NCBI GenBank assembly: GCA_020621405.1
Contig: JAHRYN010000006.1
Coordinates: forward strand, 156,868-220,867
Length of the DNA stretch: 64,000 nt
Origin: Betaproteobacteria bacterium
Lineage (GTDB): Bacteria > Pseudomonadota > Gammaproteobacteria > Burkholderiales > Rhodocyclaceae
Direction: 5' to 3'
Shown: positions 1 to 9,278 of the stretch, in pieces
How the letters are laid out: every line of letters begins with the position of its first letter
Position numbering within the stretch: the stretch's first letter is position 1
Notes under the pieces: generated by a model
Seen by the model: the letters and a program-made list of their open reading frames with translations, nothing else
Databases searched by the model: none
Told to the model about the DNA's origin: nothing
Position numbers and translations under genes: made by a program

Positions 1-2218
1 ACACACCCACACTGGTAATCAGCGTAAGAGCGGTCAGCAACACACCGCGACCTTGACTCTTCAGGCAGTGCAGAATTGCCTGTTCAACGTTGTCATGCAG
101 GTGCAACTCTTCACGAATACCGTCGACGATGTAGAACGTGTAATCAACACCCAGACCAATACCCAACGCAACAACAGGAAGAGTATTGATGTTCATGCCG
201 ATTCCGTTGTACGCCATGTAGCTGAAGGTGATTGTATTCGACAGCATCACCGGAATCATGAAAAACACGCCGGCAACCATCGAACGGAAGCACACAGTGC
301 AGCAAACAACCAACACCAGCAGTGCCAAGGCAATCGCTTCGATCTGGCCTGCGAGAATGATTTCATTGACGGCGGCAAGCACGCCAACGAGACCACCGGC
401 AAGCAGGTAATCAGCCTTTTCGATCGGATTCTGCTTCACGTAGTCCTGCACACGAGCCACGGCGGTACGGATCGTTTCGCCCTGGTGGTCACGGAAGAAC
501 AAAGTGACCGCGCCGTTGAGCGCATCGCTGTCTGCGTAGCGAGCCATGTCACCCGGGTCGGAACCCGAAACGAACATATACGTCAGCTCGCCATTTTCGC
601 CGGCATCGACACCAAGCTCACCATACATCGGGTTGCCTTCACGAAGAACACGACGCACCTGCGGGAGAATGTCTGCCAACGAAATGCTGCCGCCAACTTC
701 CGGCTGCGACTCCATGTAGCGCTGGAAGTGCGCCATGCTCTCCAGAACTTCAGGCTCACGCATCGCGCCCTTTTCTTTGCCGGCAACCACGACGAACATC
801 CGGTCCGAACCCTGGAACTGACGGTTGATGTCCGTTGCGTCACGGTTGTACTGCGAGTCCGGCCAAAGAATCGGCGAACCCGGATTCGCGTCACCCACCT
901 TCAGGTTGAACGAATACCAGAGGGATACGCCGAAAACAACCAGAGCCAGACCAAGCACGACAAAACGAGCCGGCGTGACAACGATCTTGGCGCAAAGACT
1001 AAGAATGCCCACCAGAATCGGCTGGATATTGATCGGATGGACAAACTTGTGACCCAAAGAACCGTCGGCATTCTTGTGCGGCGTGAACCAGGACAGAAGA
1101 ACCGGCGTCATGACCAGCGCACTGATCAGGATCGAGAAGATCCAGACGGTACCGATGTATGAAATCTTCTCAAGCATCGGAATCGGCGTCAGCGCAACCA
1201 CAAGCACGCAACCTGCATCCGCCACGATAGCCAGCAAGCTGGGCTTGAACAGATGCTGGGCGCTGGAAATGGCCGCTGCCTGAGCGGTCGGAACCCCTTG
1301 CCCGATCATGTCATCGAAGCGCGAGATCAGCTGAACCGAGTTCGAAATTGCCTGAGCAGTAATCAGGAACGCGACCACGATGACGAGAGGGTCAAGATGG
1401 AAGCCCATGATCTTTGCAGAACCCAGAGCCCAGCATGCGCTGATGAGTGCAGCGATCAGAGGAACGAAGGTACCGTGCCAAGTTCTTGTGATCAGCAGAA
1501 GGATGAGCACCAGTGAAGCGATGGCGGTAAAGAAGATGCGGATCGTTTCGTCAAGATAGAAATTCACCCAACCGTACAGAACCGGCTCACCGACAACACG
1601 AACCTCAACGCCATCAATTTTTGATTCCTTGACCAAACCCATTACCTGTTCGAAGACCTTGCTGTAGTTGATTTCCGTATCAAGGAAGTCAGCCGTGATC
1701 AGCGTAGCCTTCAAATCCATGGACACGTAAGGTCCATAGATCAGCGGGTTGTTCAGCACCGACTCCCGCAGCAGCACCATTTCGGCATCGTCCTTCGGAA
1801 GCGACGGCCACATGATCGGCCGCGAAGCAACACCTTCCGTTGATGCACGAACTTCCTTGGTCTTCTTCGACGCGATGGAAACGATTTGGAAGGTATCGAC
1901 CGCATCGACCTGCTGGAGGCCGACGGTAATTTTCTGCACCTTCTCAAGAACGTCCTTGCGGAAAATATCCCCATCCTTGACCTCGACCATGATGCTGATC
2001 ATGTTCGAACCGCCAAAGGTCGACTTGAATTGCTGATTGACCTTTACGTAAGGATGATTCTTTGGCAACAGATCACTAAAAACAGTTTTGACTTCGACGA
2101 AGGTCGCCAAATAGGCCATCAACGCGGTCGCAATTGTGACCGCCAGGACAACCAGGACACGATTCTTAATCAGCAGAGCGAACAGATGTTCGATCTTGCT
2201 GAAGGTTTGATTTTTCAC
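1..2218 (-). CDS. RND superfamily (MMPL-type) transporter, C-terminus beyond window
   Basis: Reading the minus strand from a GTG at 2218 gives one uninterrupted frame of about 739 residues that runs off the left edge. A ribosome binding site (AAAGGGAGA) lies just upstream of the GTG. The layout is that of RND/MMPL exporters: a first membrane helix near residues 18-38, a long periplasmic loop, a block of hydrophobic helices, a second periplasmic loop, and the start of a second helix block. The motif GIGLGVDYTFYIVDGIRE is typical of RND helix 4/10 regions. The gene starts 18 bp after the stop of the YCF48-like gene, so the two are probably co-transcribed. Pairs of RND proteins with YCF48-like proteins are common in degraders of hydrophobic compounds. 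The substrate here is unknown; lipid, terpenoid or solvent export are possibilities. Parts of the gene are visibly less GC-rich than the rest of the window. Confidence 0.88.
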   Translation of the reverse strand, partial: MKNQTFSKIEHLFALLIKNRVLVVLAVTIATALMAYLATFVEVKTVFSDLLPKNHPYVKVNQQFKSTFGGSNMISIMVEVKDGDIFRKDVLEKVQKITVGLQQVDAVDTFQIVSIASKKTKEVRASTEGVASRPIMWPSLPKDDAEMVLLRESVLNNPLIYGPYVSMDLKATLITADFLDTEINYSKVFEQVMGLVKESKIDGVEVRVVGEPVLYGWVNFYLDETIRIFFTAIASLVLILLLITRTWHGTFVPLIAALISACWALGSAKIMGFHLDPLVIVVAFLITAQAISNSVQLISRFDDMIGQGVPTAQAAAISSAQHLFKPSLLAIVADAGCVLVVALTPIPMLEKISYIGTVWIFSILISALVMTPVLLSWFTPHKNADGSLGHKFVHPINIQPILVGILSLCAKIVVTPARFVVLGLALVVFGVSLWYSFNLKVGDANPGSPILWPDSQYNRDATDINRQFQGSDRMFVVVAGKEKGAMREPEVLESMAHFQRYMESQPEVGGSISLADILPQVRRVLREGNPMYGELGVDAGENGELTYMFVSGSDPGDMARYADSDALNGAVTLFFRDHQGETIRTAVARVQDYVKQNPIEKADYLLAGGLVGVLAAVNEIILAGQIEAIALALLVLVVCCTVCFRSMVAGVFFMIPVMLSNTITFSYMAYNGIGMNINTLPVVALGIGLGVDYTFYIVDGIREELHLHDNVEQAILHCLKSQGRGVLLTALTLITSVGV

Positions 2219-2236
2219 GCGAGTCTCCCTTTCCTG

Positions 2237-3244
2237 CTATCGACCAATGACAGTCAGCTTGTCACCTTCAAGAATTGCAAGGTTGGCGCCGGCCAGAAGA
2301 TAATGCGAACCCACCTTTGCAATCTGGGTGCGCCATGCGACGTCACCTTGGGGCATACGGCTAACCTTCCACGCACTTGCCTCAGCGTCCGAAGTAGCCA
2401 TCACACCCTTATCGCCGACCGCAACCCAAGCGTTGCCGTCCCAGAGGATGTCGAGGAAGTGCTCTTGCGTAAGATCGGGAATGGATTTCCAGGTCAGACC
2501 ACCGTCAGCTGTCGTAAGGAGTGTTCCGGTAAGGCCCACGGCTACACCGTGCTGTGCATCCCGGAAAGTGACCGACATCAGACTGGATTTGTTTTCCGTT
2601 ACAACAGGAACCCAGTTCGCACCACCATCTTCACTGCGCAGGATCGTGCCGCTTTCGCCGACAACCCATCCGTGCTGCCCGACGAAATATACGGAGTTGT
2701 AGCCCAAGTCACTTTCGGGAACAGCGCGGGTCCAGTTGGCACCCTTGTCGTCGGACTTGAACAGCCCTGCAAACTCCCCGACTGCCCATGCGGTATCGCC
2801 GAAAACGCGTACGCGGAAGAGCTTGTTCGGGTTTTCCGACTTCGGTGTGTTCGCCACTTTCCAGTTGGCGCCACCATCGGCCGTATACAGAATCAAGCCG
2901 GCGTTACCGGCGACGACAGCGGTCTGTGCATCCCAAGCTGCGATGCCCTGCAGATTGTTGAACGTCGGAGTGTTCTGCCTGACCCAGGTTTTGCCAGCAT
3001 CATCGCTACGTACAATCTTACCGCCTGTGCCCGCGGCCCATGCGATTTGATCATTGAGGGTGACAAGGCTGAAGAAGTTGTCCCGACGCTCTACTGCCTT
3101 CGGTTCAACTTTAGTGATGACAGCTTCGGCTTTGACAAAAAAGCCGGCATAGAGCAGGCCGCCGATGATGATGATTGGGAGTAATTGAGTAATGACATTC
3201 AGTATTTTCTGAATGCCACCGCCGGAAGCTTTCGCCTGTTGCAT
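2237..3244 (-). CDS. YCF48-like (BNR/photosystem-assembly type) beta-propeller protein
   Basis: The protein is 335 residues. The ATG at 3244 sits 7 bp behind AAGGAG; a GTG two codons earlier is too close to that site. A single hydrophobic segment near residues 15-35 (TQLLPIIIIGGLLYAGFFV) acts as a signal anchor. It is followed by five to six repeats with the pattern D-G-G/A-x-x-W (DDAGKTW, ADGGANW, DDKGANW, EDGGANW, ADGGLTW), the hallmark of YCF48/BNR propellers. The protein is therefore probably anchored in the inner membrane with its propeller in the periplasm. It lies immediately upstream of the RND transporter and is likely its partner or assembly factor; that role is inferred from gene neighbourhood only. 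Confidence 0.85.
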   Translation of the reverse strand: MQQAKASGGGIQKILNVITQLLPIIIIGGLLYAGFFVKAEAVITKVEPKAVERRDNFFSLVTLNDQIAWAAGTGGKIVRSDDAGKTWVRQNTPTFNNLQGIAAWDAQTAVVAGNAGLILYTADGGANWKVANTPKSENPNKLFRVRVFGDTAWAVGEFAGLFKSDDKGANWTRAVPESDLGYNSVYFVGQHGWVVGESGTILRSEDGGANWVPVVTENKSSLMSVTFRDAQHGVAVGLTGTLLTTADGGLTWKSIPDLTQEHFLDILWDGNAWVAVGDKGVMATSDAEASAWKVSRMPQGDVAWRTQIAKVGSHYLLAGANLAILEGDKLTVIGR

Positions 3245-3384
3245 CTTCACTCTCCTTCACGCGTCGTTTCGAGCATAGCGCGCGATGCTTTTCATGACCT
3301 GCCAATTAACGACACGACCGTCCCCTACGGCGGTGTAGAGCACATCGGCCCGATCGCTAATAACACAGGGTGTTTTGGAGGAAC

Positions 3385-3435
3385 GCAGCCGGCTTGCGCC
3401 GGCTGCGAACTGGAGCCTGACCTCCTCCGGTCAGG
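3385..3435 (-). other. Two consecutive hairpins between acxC and the YCF48-like gene
   Basis: A 9-bp perfect stem with a 4-base loop (GCAGCCGGC/GCCGGCTGC, 3385-3406) is followed by a 7-bp stem with a 6-base loop (CCTGACC/GGTCAGG, 3416-3435). Neither has a T-run on the minus strand, so a standard intrinsic terminator is doubtful. They may stabilise the acx mRNA end or reduce read-through from acxABC into the transporter genes. The rest of 3245-3449 shows no gene. Confidence 0.5.
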
Positions 3436-3449
3436 CACCTGCACACCGA

Positions 3450-3956
3450 TTAGGCGGCGCGCTCGGGTACGGGAAGACCGACCCACTCCTTGTAGAACGT
3501 TTCGATGTCCGGCTCGAAGTCATGGATCACCGGGTACCACGGAGTCGGGGCTTCGACGTCGTGCATCGTGCCGCAGCTCGGGCAGTAGTACTCACGGTAA
3601 ACCTGCCACTTCGTATCCGGCGCCATCAGCGTCGGGTACACATCGGCCATCGCCTCTTCCGTGTCACGCACGTAGATGTTGGCGAACATCTTCCAGTTTT
3701 CCTTGTAGCCACAGAAGACGTGGCCGCAGTCACACTGGGTAACCCACTGCTTCGTCTTGGCGGACTGCACGATGTACATGTGCGGGCCCAGCGGCAGAAC
3801 GATGCGGTCGGGGAATGTCACCTTCTTCTGCAGTGCTTCGAGGTACATGCTGAAGCGTGCCTTGTCCTTCGGCATCGACAGCATGCGGAAGGTCGTTTCC
3901 CAGTCGAGGGTGCCCTCGGCCAGGTGTGCTACTTGCTCTTTGTTGTAAGTCGACAT
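3450..3956 (-). CDS. acxC: Acetone carboxylase, gamma subunit
   Basis: The 168-residue product has the size of the small (about 19-20 kDa) subunit of the alpha2beta2gamma2 acetone carboxylase, a cytoplasmic enzyme that carboxylates acetone to acetoacetate using ATP. It carries a cysteine cluster at C75, C77 and C82 (CDCGHVFC) and a CPSC pair at C125/C128, consistent with the metal-binding gamma subunit. It is the last of three acx genes, 39 bp after acxB. Its ATG is preceded by a TAGGAG-type site. The identification rests on length, cysteine pattern and the two large partner subunits immediately upstream. Confidence 0.9.
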   Translation of the reverse strand: MSTYNKEQVAHLAEGTLDWETTFRMLSMPKDKARFSMYLEALQKKVTFPDRIVLPLGPHMYIVQSAKTKQWVTQCDCGHVFCGYKENWKMFANIYVRDTEEAMADVYPTLMAPDTKWQVYREYYCPSCGTMHDVEAPTPWYPVIHDFEPDIETFYKEWVGLPVPERAA

Positions 3957-3995
3957 TTACTACTCCTAGATTCGCTTTAACGTTCAGATCCGAAA

Positions 3996-6320
3996 TTACT
4001 CTTCGACCTGGACGATGGTACGGACGTCGGGCATCAGCGACAGGTCCATGCGGTACTTGGAACCGTAGCACGGTACGCCCAGCTCGGATTCCGGCAGTTC
4101 CCAGTCAGCCGGCAGATCCCAGAAGCTCTTGAACTTGCTCAGGAACTTTTCCGACAGCGAGAAGCTGGTGGAGTACATGTGACGAACCGCTGCGATGGCG
4201 TGCTTGTTGATGATGCGTGAGCGCTCTTCCTTCATCCACTCGCGGGTCGGAACCGAGCGAGCGATACGCTCCTTGCGGAACGCGGCGCGACGAGCCTTGG
4301 TCTTGGCTTCATCAACCGACCAGACACCCTTTGCGTCCTGCGAGATCACAACTGCATAGACCTTCTCGGCAAATTCCGGCAGCAGGAACTTTTCGTTCAG
4401 GTCCTTGGCGATGGCCTTGATGTCGCGATCGATCGGATCGCCAAAGCCCGGGCCGCCACGCAGGTAGTTCAGGTACAGGTCGTGGTTGTCGTAGCAGTCT
4501 TCCGTCGTCATGCACTGGTTGTCGCGCTTGACGATTGCAGTCTGGTCGATGCTCTGCTCATAGACAGCCTTGCCCGGATCCAGGTCAGCACCCAGCGGCA
4601 GGGCTTCGCCCTTGGCGATACGACGCTCAAGGCCCGTCTTGTGGGCTTCGAAACGGTAGCCGGTTGCCGACGGGTAACCACCCATCAGACCCCAGTCACT
4701 GTTCATGTAGCCGTTGCCCATGAAGAACATCGTCCAGTCCTGAGCGTTCCACACCATGCGCAGGGTTTCGAAACCGCAGCCGCCACGGTACTTGCCGTAG
4801 CCACCGGAGTTCGCCTTGACGTTGCGGCCCAGGTACAGCAGCGGCTCAGCCATTTCCCAGATTTCGATGTCGCCCATGTCGCCTTCCGGATTCCAGATGG
4901 CGGCAGCGTGGTTCAGACCGTCCTTGACTGCGCAAGCACCGGTACCGCACGACGAAGCTTCAAAGCTGTTGACAGCGTGGATTTCGCCGTCCTGGTTGAT
5001 ACCGCCACCTTGCAGCCAGTTCGACGTGTTGGCGTTACCGGCATTGACTTCTTCGAGGTAGCCACGGCTGAAGTAAGCCTGCGACAGACCGCGCCACAGA
5101 GCCGACCAACCCGAAACCAAGAAGTGCCATGCGTAAGCGTGGCCGGTACGACGGTCATCCGGGTTGCACCATGCGCCCTTCGGCAGGTGGAACTCGGTCG
5201 CGTAGTACGCGCCGTCATTGATACGCTGCGTCGGAACGAGCGTCTGGCACATCATCACCCAGATGCCGCTGGTGAAAGCGACCTGGTGGGCGTTGAAGGT
5301 ATGCCAGCCCCAACGGCTTGCACCTTCGAAGTCGAGGCGCCACTTGCCGTCCTTCTTGATCGTCATTTCGCACGGCGAGTGCATGATGGTGTCGAGCTTG
5401 GCGAAAGCGTTCGAAACCTGGATGTCCGGATGCGAGTACGGCACATCGACGAACGCAACCTTGCGATAAACGCCAGGCATCGTCATGTCCTTGATACGCA
5501 TCATCAGGCCGCGACGACCTTCTTCGATGACTTCGTACGCAAACTTCTCGTAGTTTTCGATGCCGTCGGCAGCGATAACTTCTTCAACCAGTTCGCGGAT
5601 CATGTGGCAACCGGCGATACGGGTCTTTTCGTCGAGAATCCAGTACTTCGGCGTACGAACCGAACGCTGGCTTTCGTGCAGCCAGTCGCGCAGCGGGGTG
5701 TCATTCACACCGGTCTTGCGGCAGGTGATCATGTAGCCGTCGCCGAAACGCTGCGTCTGACCCGTCGACATCGAACCCGGCGTAACAGCACCGGTGTCGA
5801 TCACGTGCGTCACACCACCCACCCAGCCGATCAGGCGGCCGTCGTGGAAGATCGGAACGATGGTCGCGATGTCGCAGGGGTGAACGTTGCCGATCGAGCA
5901 GTCATTGTTCGTGAACATGTCGCCCGGGGCGATACCGGGATTGGCTTCCCAGTTGTTCTCGATCATGTACTTGATCGCAGCGCCCATCGTACCGACGTGA
6001 ATAATGATGCCGGTCGAGGTCAGAATACAGTCGCCGACAGCGTTGTACAGCGTGAAGCACAGTTCGCCTTCTTGCTCGACGATCGGGCTGGCAGCAATCT
6101 TCTTCGCGGTTTCGCGAGCGTGCACCAAGCCACCACGCAGCTTCGAAAACAGCTTTTCGTAGCCGATCGGATCGCTTTCACGGAGTTCCAGCTTTTCCAG
6201 GCCGTTGTAGCAGCCCGTAGCCTTCGTACGCGCGGCGATATCAGCGCGGAACTGGGACAGGGTCTGGCCGTTCTTCAACAGATCGGCAAAACCGGTTTCA
6301 GTGTTACTCATCATATTCAT
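3996..6320 (-). CDS. acxB: Acetone carboxylase, alpha subunit (hydantoinase B family)
   Basis: This 774-residue protein belongs to the HyuB/hydantoinase B family and matches the alpha subunit of acetone carboxylase in size. The N-terminal half contains the family-typical stretch around residues 100-200 with NNDCSIGNVHPCDI and GWVGGVTHVIDTG, where metal-binding residues lie in related enzymes. In characterised enzymes this subunit holds the manganese site and carboxylates the ketone enolate. The ATG at 6320 is 9 bp behind GAGGAG. It starts only 12 bp after the end of acxA, so the two are tightly coupled. Acetophenone carboxylase and hydantoinase are alternative members of the family, but the presence of a gamma subunit and the lengths favour acetone carboxylase. 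Confidence 0.92.
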   Translation of the reverse strand: MNMMSNTETGFADLLKNGQTLSQFRADIAARTKATGCYNGLEKLELRESDPIGYEKLFSKLRGGLVHARETAKKIAASPIVEQEGELCFTLYNAVGDCILTSTGIIIHVGTMGAAIKYMIENNWEANPGIAPGDMFTNNDCSIGNVHPCDIATIVPIFHDGRLIGWVGGVTHVIDTGAVTPGSMSTGQTQRFGDGYMITCRKTGVNDTPLRDWLHESQRSVRTPKYWILDEKTRIAGCHMIRELVEEVIAADGIENYEKFAYEVIEEGRRGLMMRIKDMTMPGVYRKVAFVDVPYSHPDIQVSNAFAKLDTIMHSPCEMTIKKDGKWRLDFEGASRWGWHTFNAHQVAFTSGIWVMMCQTLVPTQRINDGAYYATEFHLPKGAWCNPDDRRTGHAYAWHFLVSGWSALWRGLSQAYFSRGYLEEVNAGNANTSNWLQGGGINQDGEIHAVNSFEASSCGTGACAVKDGLNHAAAIWNPEGDMGDIEIWEMAEPLLYLGRNVKANSGGYGKYRGGCGFETLRMVWNAQDWTMFFMGNGYMNSDWGLMGGYPSATGYRFEAHKTGLERRIAKGEALPLGADLDPGKAVYEQSIDQTAIVKRDNQCMTTEDCYDNHDLYLNYLRGGPGFGDPIDRDIKAIAKDLNEKFLLPEFAEKVYAVVISQDAKGVWSVDEAKTKARRAAFRKERIARSVPTREWMKEERSRIINKHAIAAVRHMYSTSFSLSEKFLSKFKSFWDLPADWELPESELGVPCYGSKYRMDLSLMPDVRTIVQVEE

Positions 6321-6332
6321 AGTTGTTTCTCC

Positions 6333-8480
6333 TCACTTGACTTCTTTGAGATGGAACAGGCGGTGCTTGTCAACCGAAGTTGCAAAGCCGTCCGGGACGA
6401 TGAACGTCGTCGAATCCGATTCGATGATAGCGGGGCCGACGATGTAGTTACCAGCCTTCAGCGACTCCATCTTGTAGATGACCGCATCAACGAACTTCTT
6501 GTGACGGTAGAACGGACGGGTGCCGATACGTGCTTCCGGCGGCGGCGTCGGGCCACCATCCGGATCTTCCGGCAGAACCGGCTTCTGGGTTGCAACCGTG
6601 CCGCGCATGATGGCGCCGGTAGCCGAGTTGCCCAGTTCCGGCGAGCGTGCCGAATTGGCATACACACGGCCGTAGGTGGTTTCGAAGGCTTCGACGATCT
6701 TGTCCCAGTCAGCGGCAGTCGCAGCGGAGGTGATCGGCGAGACGATTTCGAGGTCGTTCAGCTGGCCGGTGTACTGCATCTTGTAACCCGGGATCAGCAG
6801 CACATCTTCGGCCTTGTAGCCGTTGATGATGAACTCGTCGATAACCTTGGCGGCCAGTTCGGCCCATGCGCTTTGCAGGGTTTCGCAGGCGGCGATCTTG
6901 GCTGCGTCGTCAGCGTGTTGCGGGACAGCCAAGTCAACCGACTTGTCGTAGCGGTATTCGAAGTCGGCGCAAGCGCAACCGAAGGCGGAGAAGCCTGCGG
7001 CCCATGCCGGAACAACGACGTCCTTGAAGCCCACGCCTTCGGTGTAGCCGTAGGTGTGAACCGGGCCGGCGCCGCCGTACGAGAAGCAGGTGAATTCAGC
7101 CGGGTTGTAACCCTTGGCGCTGATGTTGGCGCGCAGGTATTCCGACAGCGTCAGGTCAAGCAGTTCGATAACGCCAGCTGCTGCGTCTTCAACCGACAGG
7201 CCCAGCGGATCAGCGATCTGTGCCTTGATGTGGTCACGGGCGCGCTGCACGTCGAGCTTGATCAGGCCGCCGAGGAAGTTGTTCGGGTTCAGGTAACCCA
7301 GCACAACGTGGCAGTCCGAAACCGAAACGGTATCCAGACCGCTTTCCGGCCAGCAGGTACCGACGCGATAACCCGCGCTGTCCGGACCCAGCTTGATCGA
7401 CTTCGAGTACGGATCGATACGAACGAACGAACCGGCACCAGCACCCACGGAGTCCATCGCAACCAGCGGCAGCGACAGAACCAGACGGGCCATATCCGGG
7501 TCGGACTTGATTGCGAATTGACCCTTGGTGATCAGAGCCACGTCAAACGACGTGCCACCGATGTCCGAACATGCGATGTTTTCGTCACCGAGCGCATCAC
7601 CCAGCAGCTTCGAACCGATCACGCCGCCGATCGGGCCGGACACGATGGTACGGGCCAGTTCCTTGGCCTTCCAGCTGATCGTGCCGCCGTGCGTAGCCAT
7701 CACGCGCAGGTCGAACTTGGCACCGTGCTTCTTGAAACGGTCGCTCACCAGCTTCAGGGTCGCACGCGACGGCTCAGCACCGTAGGCTTCCAGAATCGTG
7801 GTGTTCATCCGGTGGCTTTCCTTACGCGACGGGTAGTAATCCACCGAGGCGAAAACCGGAATTTCAACGCCGAGCTTCTTCAGCTCATCCTTACATGCGT
7901 CACGAGCCTGTTGCTCGCTCAGCTCGTTCTTGTGCGACTGGAGCAAGCAGATGACGATCGCCTTGGAACCGGCTTCGACCAGCTCGCGGGTTGCCTGACG
8001 CACTTCTTCGACGCGCAGCGGGATCACGATCTTGCCCTGGACGTCGGTACGCTCCGTCACACCGCGGGTGCGCGAAACGGGAACCAGCGGCTCGTCGTAA
8101 CGGTGGGTGTTCAGGTGGATACGATCTTCCAGCGCGTAGCCGAGGTAGCTCTGCAGCGCGCGGCCCATCGAGTGAATCTGCTCAAAACCCTTGTTGCAGA
8201 TCAGGCCGACGTCCAGACCCTTGCGACCCAGCACACGATTCAACATCGCGGTGCCGGAGTAAACGCAGGTCACCAGCTCCGGGTACACGTCGTCAACTTC
8301 GCGGCCCCAGTGCGCCAGCGCATCAACTGAAGAGTTGTAGATCGCCAGGGACTCATCCCCGGGATTGCTCTGTGCCTTGCCAACCACAAAGCGTCCGTCT
8401 GCACGGACAAAGAAGGTGTCGGTCATGGTGCCGCCTGCATCAATACCCAGCACCTGAACCGACGAGTTGTCGATCGTCAT
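6333..8480 (-). CDS. acxA: Acetone carboxylase, beta subunit (hydantoinase A family)
   Basis: The 715-residue product is a HyuA/hydantoinase A protein of the size of the acetone carboxylase beta subunit. It opens with LGIDAGGTMTDTFFV, the phosphate-binding motif of the actin-like ATPase fold, and has further glycine motifs GPIGGVIGSK and SDIGGTSFDV in the middle. In the known enzyme this subunit uses ATP to phosphorylate acetone and bicarbonate. The frame is open further upstream, but the ATG at 8480 has a GGAG site and begins exactly where homology to the family would start. It is the first gene of the acx operon and lies about 100 bp downstream of a sigma-54 promoter. Confidence 0.92.
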   Translation of the reverse strand: MTIDNSSVQVLGIDAGGTMTDTFFVRADGRFVVGKAQSNPGDESLAIYNSSVDALAHWGREVDDVYPELVTCVYSGTAMLNRVLGRKGLDVGLICNKGFEQIHSMGRALQSYLGYALEDRIHLNTHRYDEPLVPVSRTRGVTERTDVQGKIVIPLRVEEVRQATRELVEAGSKAIVICLLQSHKNELSEQQARDACKDELKKLGVEIPVFASVDYYPSRKESHRMNTTILEAYGAEPSRATLKLVSDRFKKHGAKFDLRVMATHGGTISWKAKELARTIVSGPIGGVIGSKLLGDALGDENIACSDIGGTSFDVALITKGQFAIKSDPDMARLVLSLPLVAMDSVGAGAGSFVRIDPYSKSIKLGPDSAGYRVGTCWPESGLDTVSVSDCHVVLGYLNPNNFLGGLIKLDVQRARDHIKAQIADPLGLSVEDAAAGVIELLDLTLSEYLRANISAKGYNPAEFTCFSYGGAGPVHTYGYTEGVGFKDVVVPAWAAGFSAFGCACADFEYRYDKSVDLAVPQHADDAAKIAACETLQSAWAELAAKVIDEFIINGYKAEDVLLIPGYKMQYTGQLNDLEIVSPITSAATAADWDKIVEAFETTYGRVYANSARSPELGNSATGAIMRGTVATQKPVLPEDPDGGPTPPPEARIGTRPFYRHKKFVDAVIYKMESLKAGNYIVGPAIIESDSTTFIVPDGFATSVDKHRLFHLKEVK

Positions 8481-8579
8481 CTCCACGTCTCCATTTAGAT
8501 AGTCCAACAGTGTTCGCTTCCGGTCCGCCCGGACCGGCATTTCTTGATCGATCGGAAAGCAATCGAACGCATTAGCTCT

Positions 8580-8594
8580 GCAAGGATGGTGCCA
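8580..8594 (-). promoter_or_regulatory. Sigma-54 (-24/-12) promoter of the acx operon
   Basis: On the minus strand the sequence TGGCACCATCCTTGC matches the RpoN consensus TGGCAC-N5-TTGC, with GG and GC separated by exactly 10 bases. It lies about 100 bp before the acxA ATG, giving a predicted transcript start near 8568. Acetone carboxylase operons in other bacteria are activated by the sigma-54-dependent regulator AcxR, which fits. No AcxR gene is visible in the window. Confidence 0.75.
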
Positions 8595-9278
8595 GCGCGC
8601 AATCCGACACCTCATAAATACGCAATTCGTTGATTTAATGAACCTAGTTGTTTCTTACGCGAGGCTTACAAAAACACCGTACGGCGTCCGGACGGATGGA
8701 ATTCGGACGCCTCCATCGCGTTCGACCGTCTTCCGGTCGGACAGTTACCTACACCTCGATTAGAATTGTTGCATCGCACAATTCAAAATCGCGCGCAAAC
8801 GGCTTGCCCGCGTCAAATCCGCAAAATCTTCTTTTATTCGAAATGAATTTTTCAAACAAATACAGATATGCAGAATAGCTATAAAAAAGCGGGTTCGGGA
8901 CGCAGAAATGGTGCACTGCACACTCTGCATGTGGGTTCGGTAAGATCTTCTCTGACCACCCGGCCCCGAATGGAAAAGCCGCAACTTTTTTCCGGAAGGT
9001 GGTAGTTCTACTCCGTACAGACCGACGCGGCACGACGCAGTGCACCATCCATCCGATGAGTGACGGTCACGCGCAATACCGGGAAGTCACGGCATATTCG
9101 TCATCGAATGACGATGGGCGGAGCGTCACACGTAACGTGCAGGGCGTCAGACAACCTTCCATCACCGCGGCGCCAGCCACAGGAATGCTGACTGGCCATC
9201 ACCAATAGCCGCCTGAGCCGTCCCATTTCAAGCACCCTGGAACCCGATGAGCGGCAAACGCCTTGTCGCCGCAGGCGA
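8595..9278. other. Long intergenic region upstream of acx, with a 12-bp inverted repeat
   Basis: No convincing gene is present; the short open frames lack ribosome sites and family resemblance. The region is locally AT-rich around 8830-8890. A 12-bp perfect inverted repeat (ATGGTGCACTGC at 8908-8919 and its complement at 9037-9048) is separated by 117 bp. The left arm is part of a small palindrome, GTGCACTGCAC. Being 330-470 bp upstream of the sigma-54 promoter, the arms could be activator-binding sites, but this is only inference. Confidence 0.45.

Noticed and set aside
53..1162. Plus-strand frame of 369 codons at the left edge
   Set aside because: The minus strand reads as a continuous RND transporter through this stretch.
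4482..8330. Open frame of about 1,280 codons on the plus strand opposite acxA and acxB
   Set aside because: It is antisense to two clearly recognisable enzymes; its product is a low-complexity R/H/V/D-rich sequence without domains, as expected from GC-rich codon bias.
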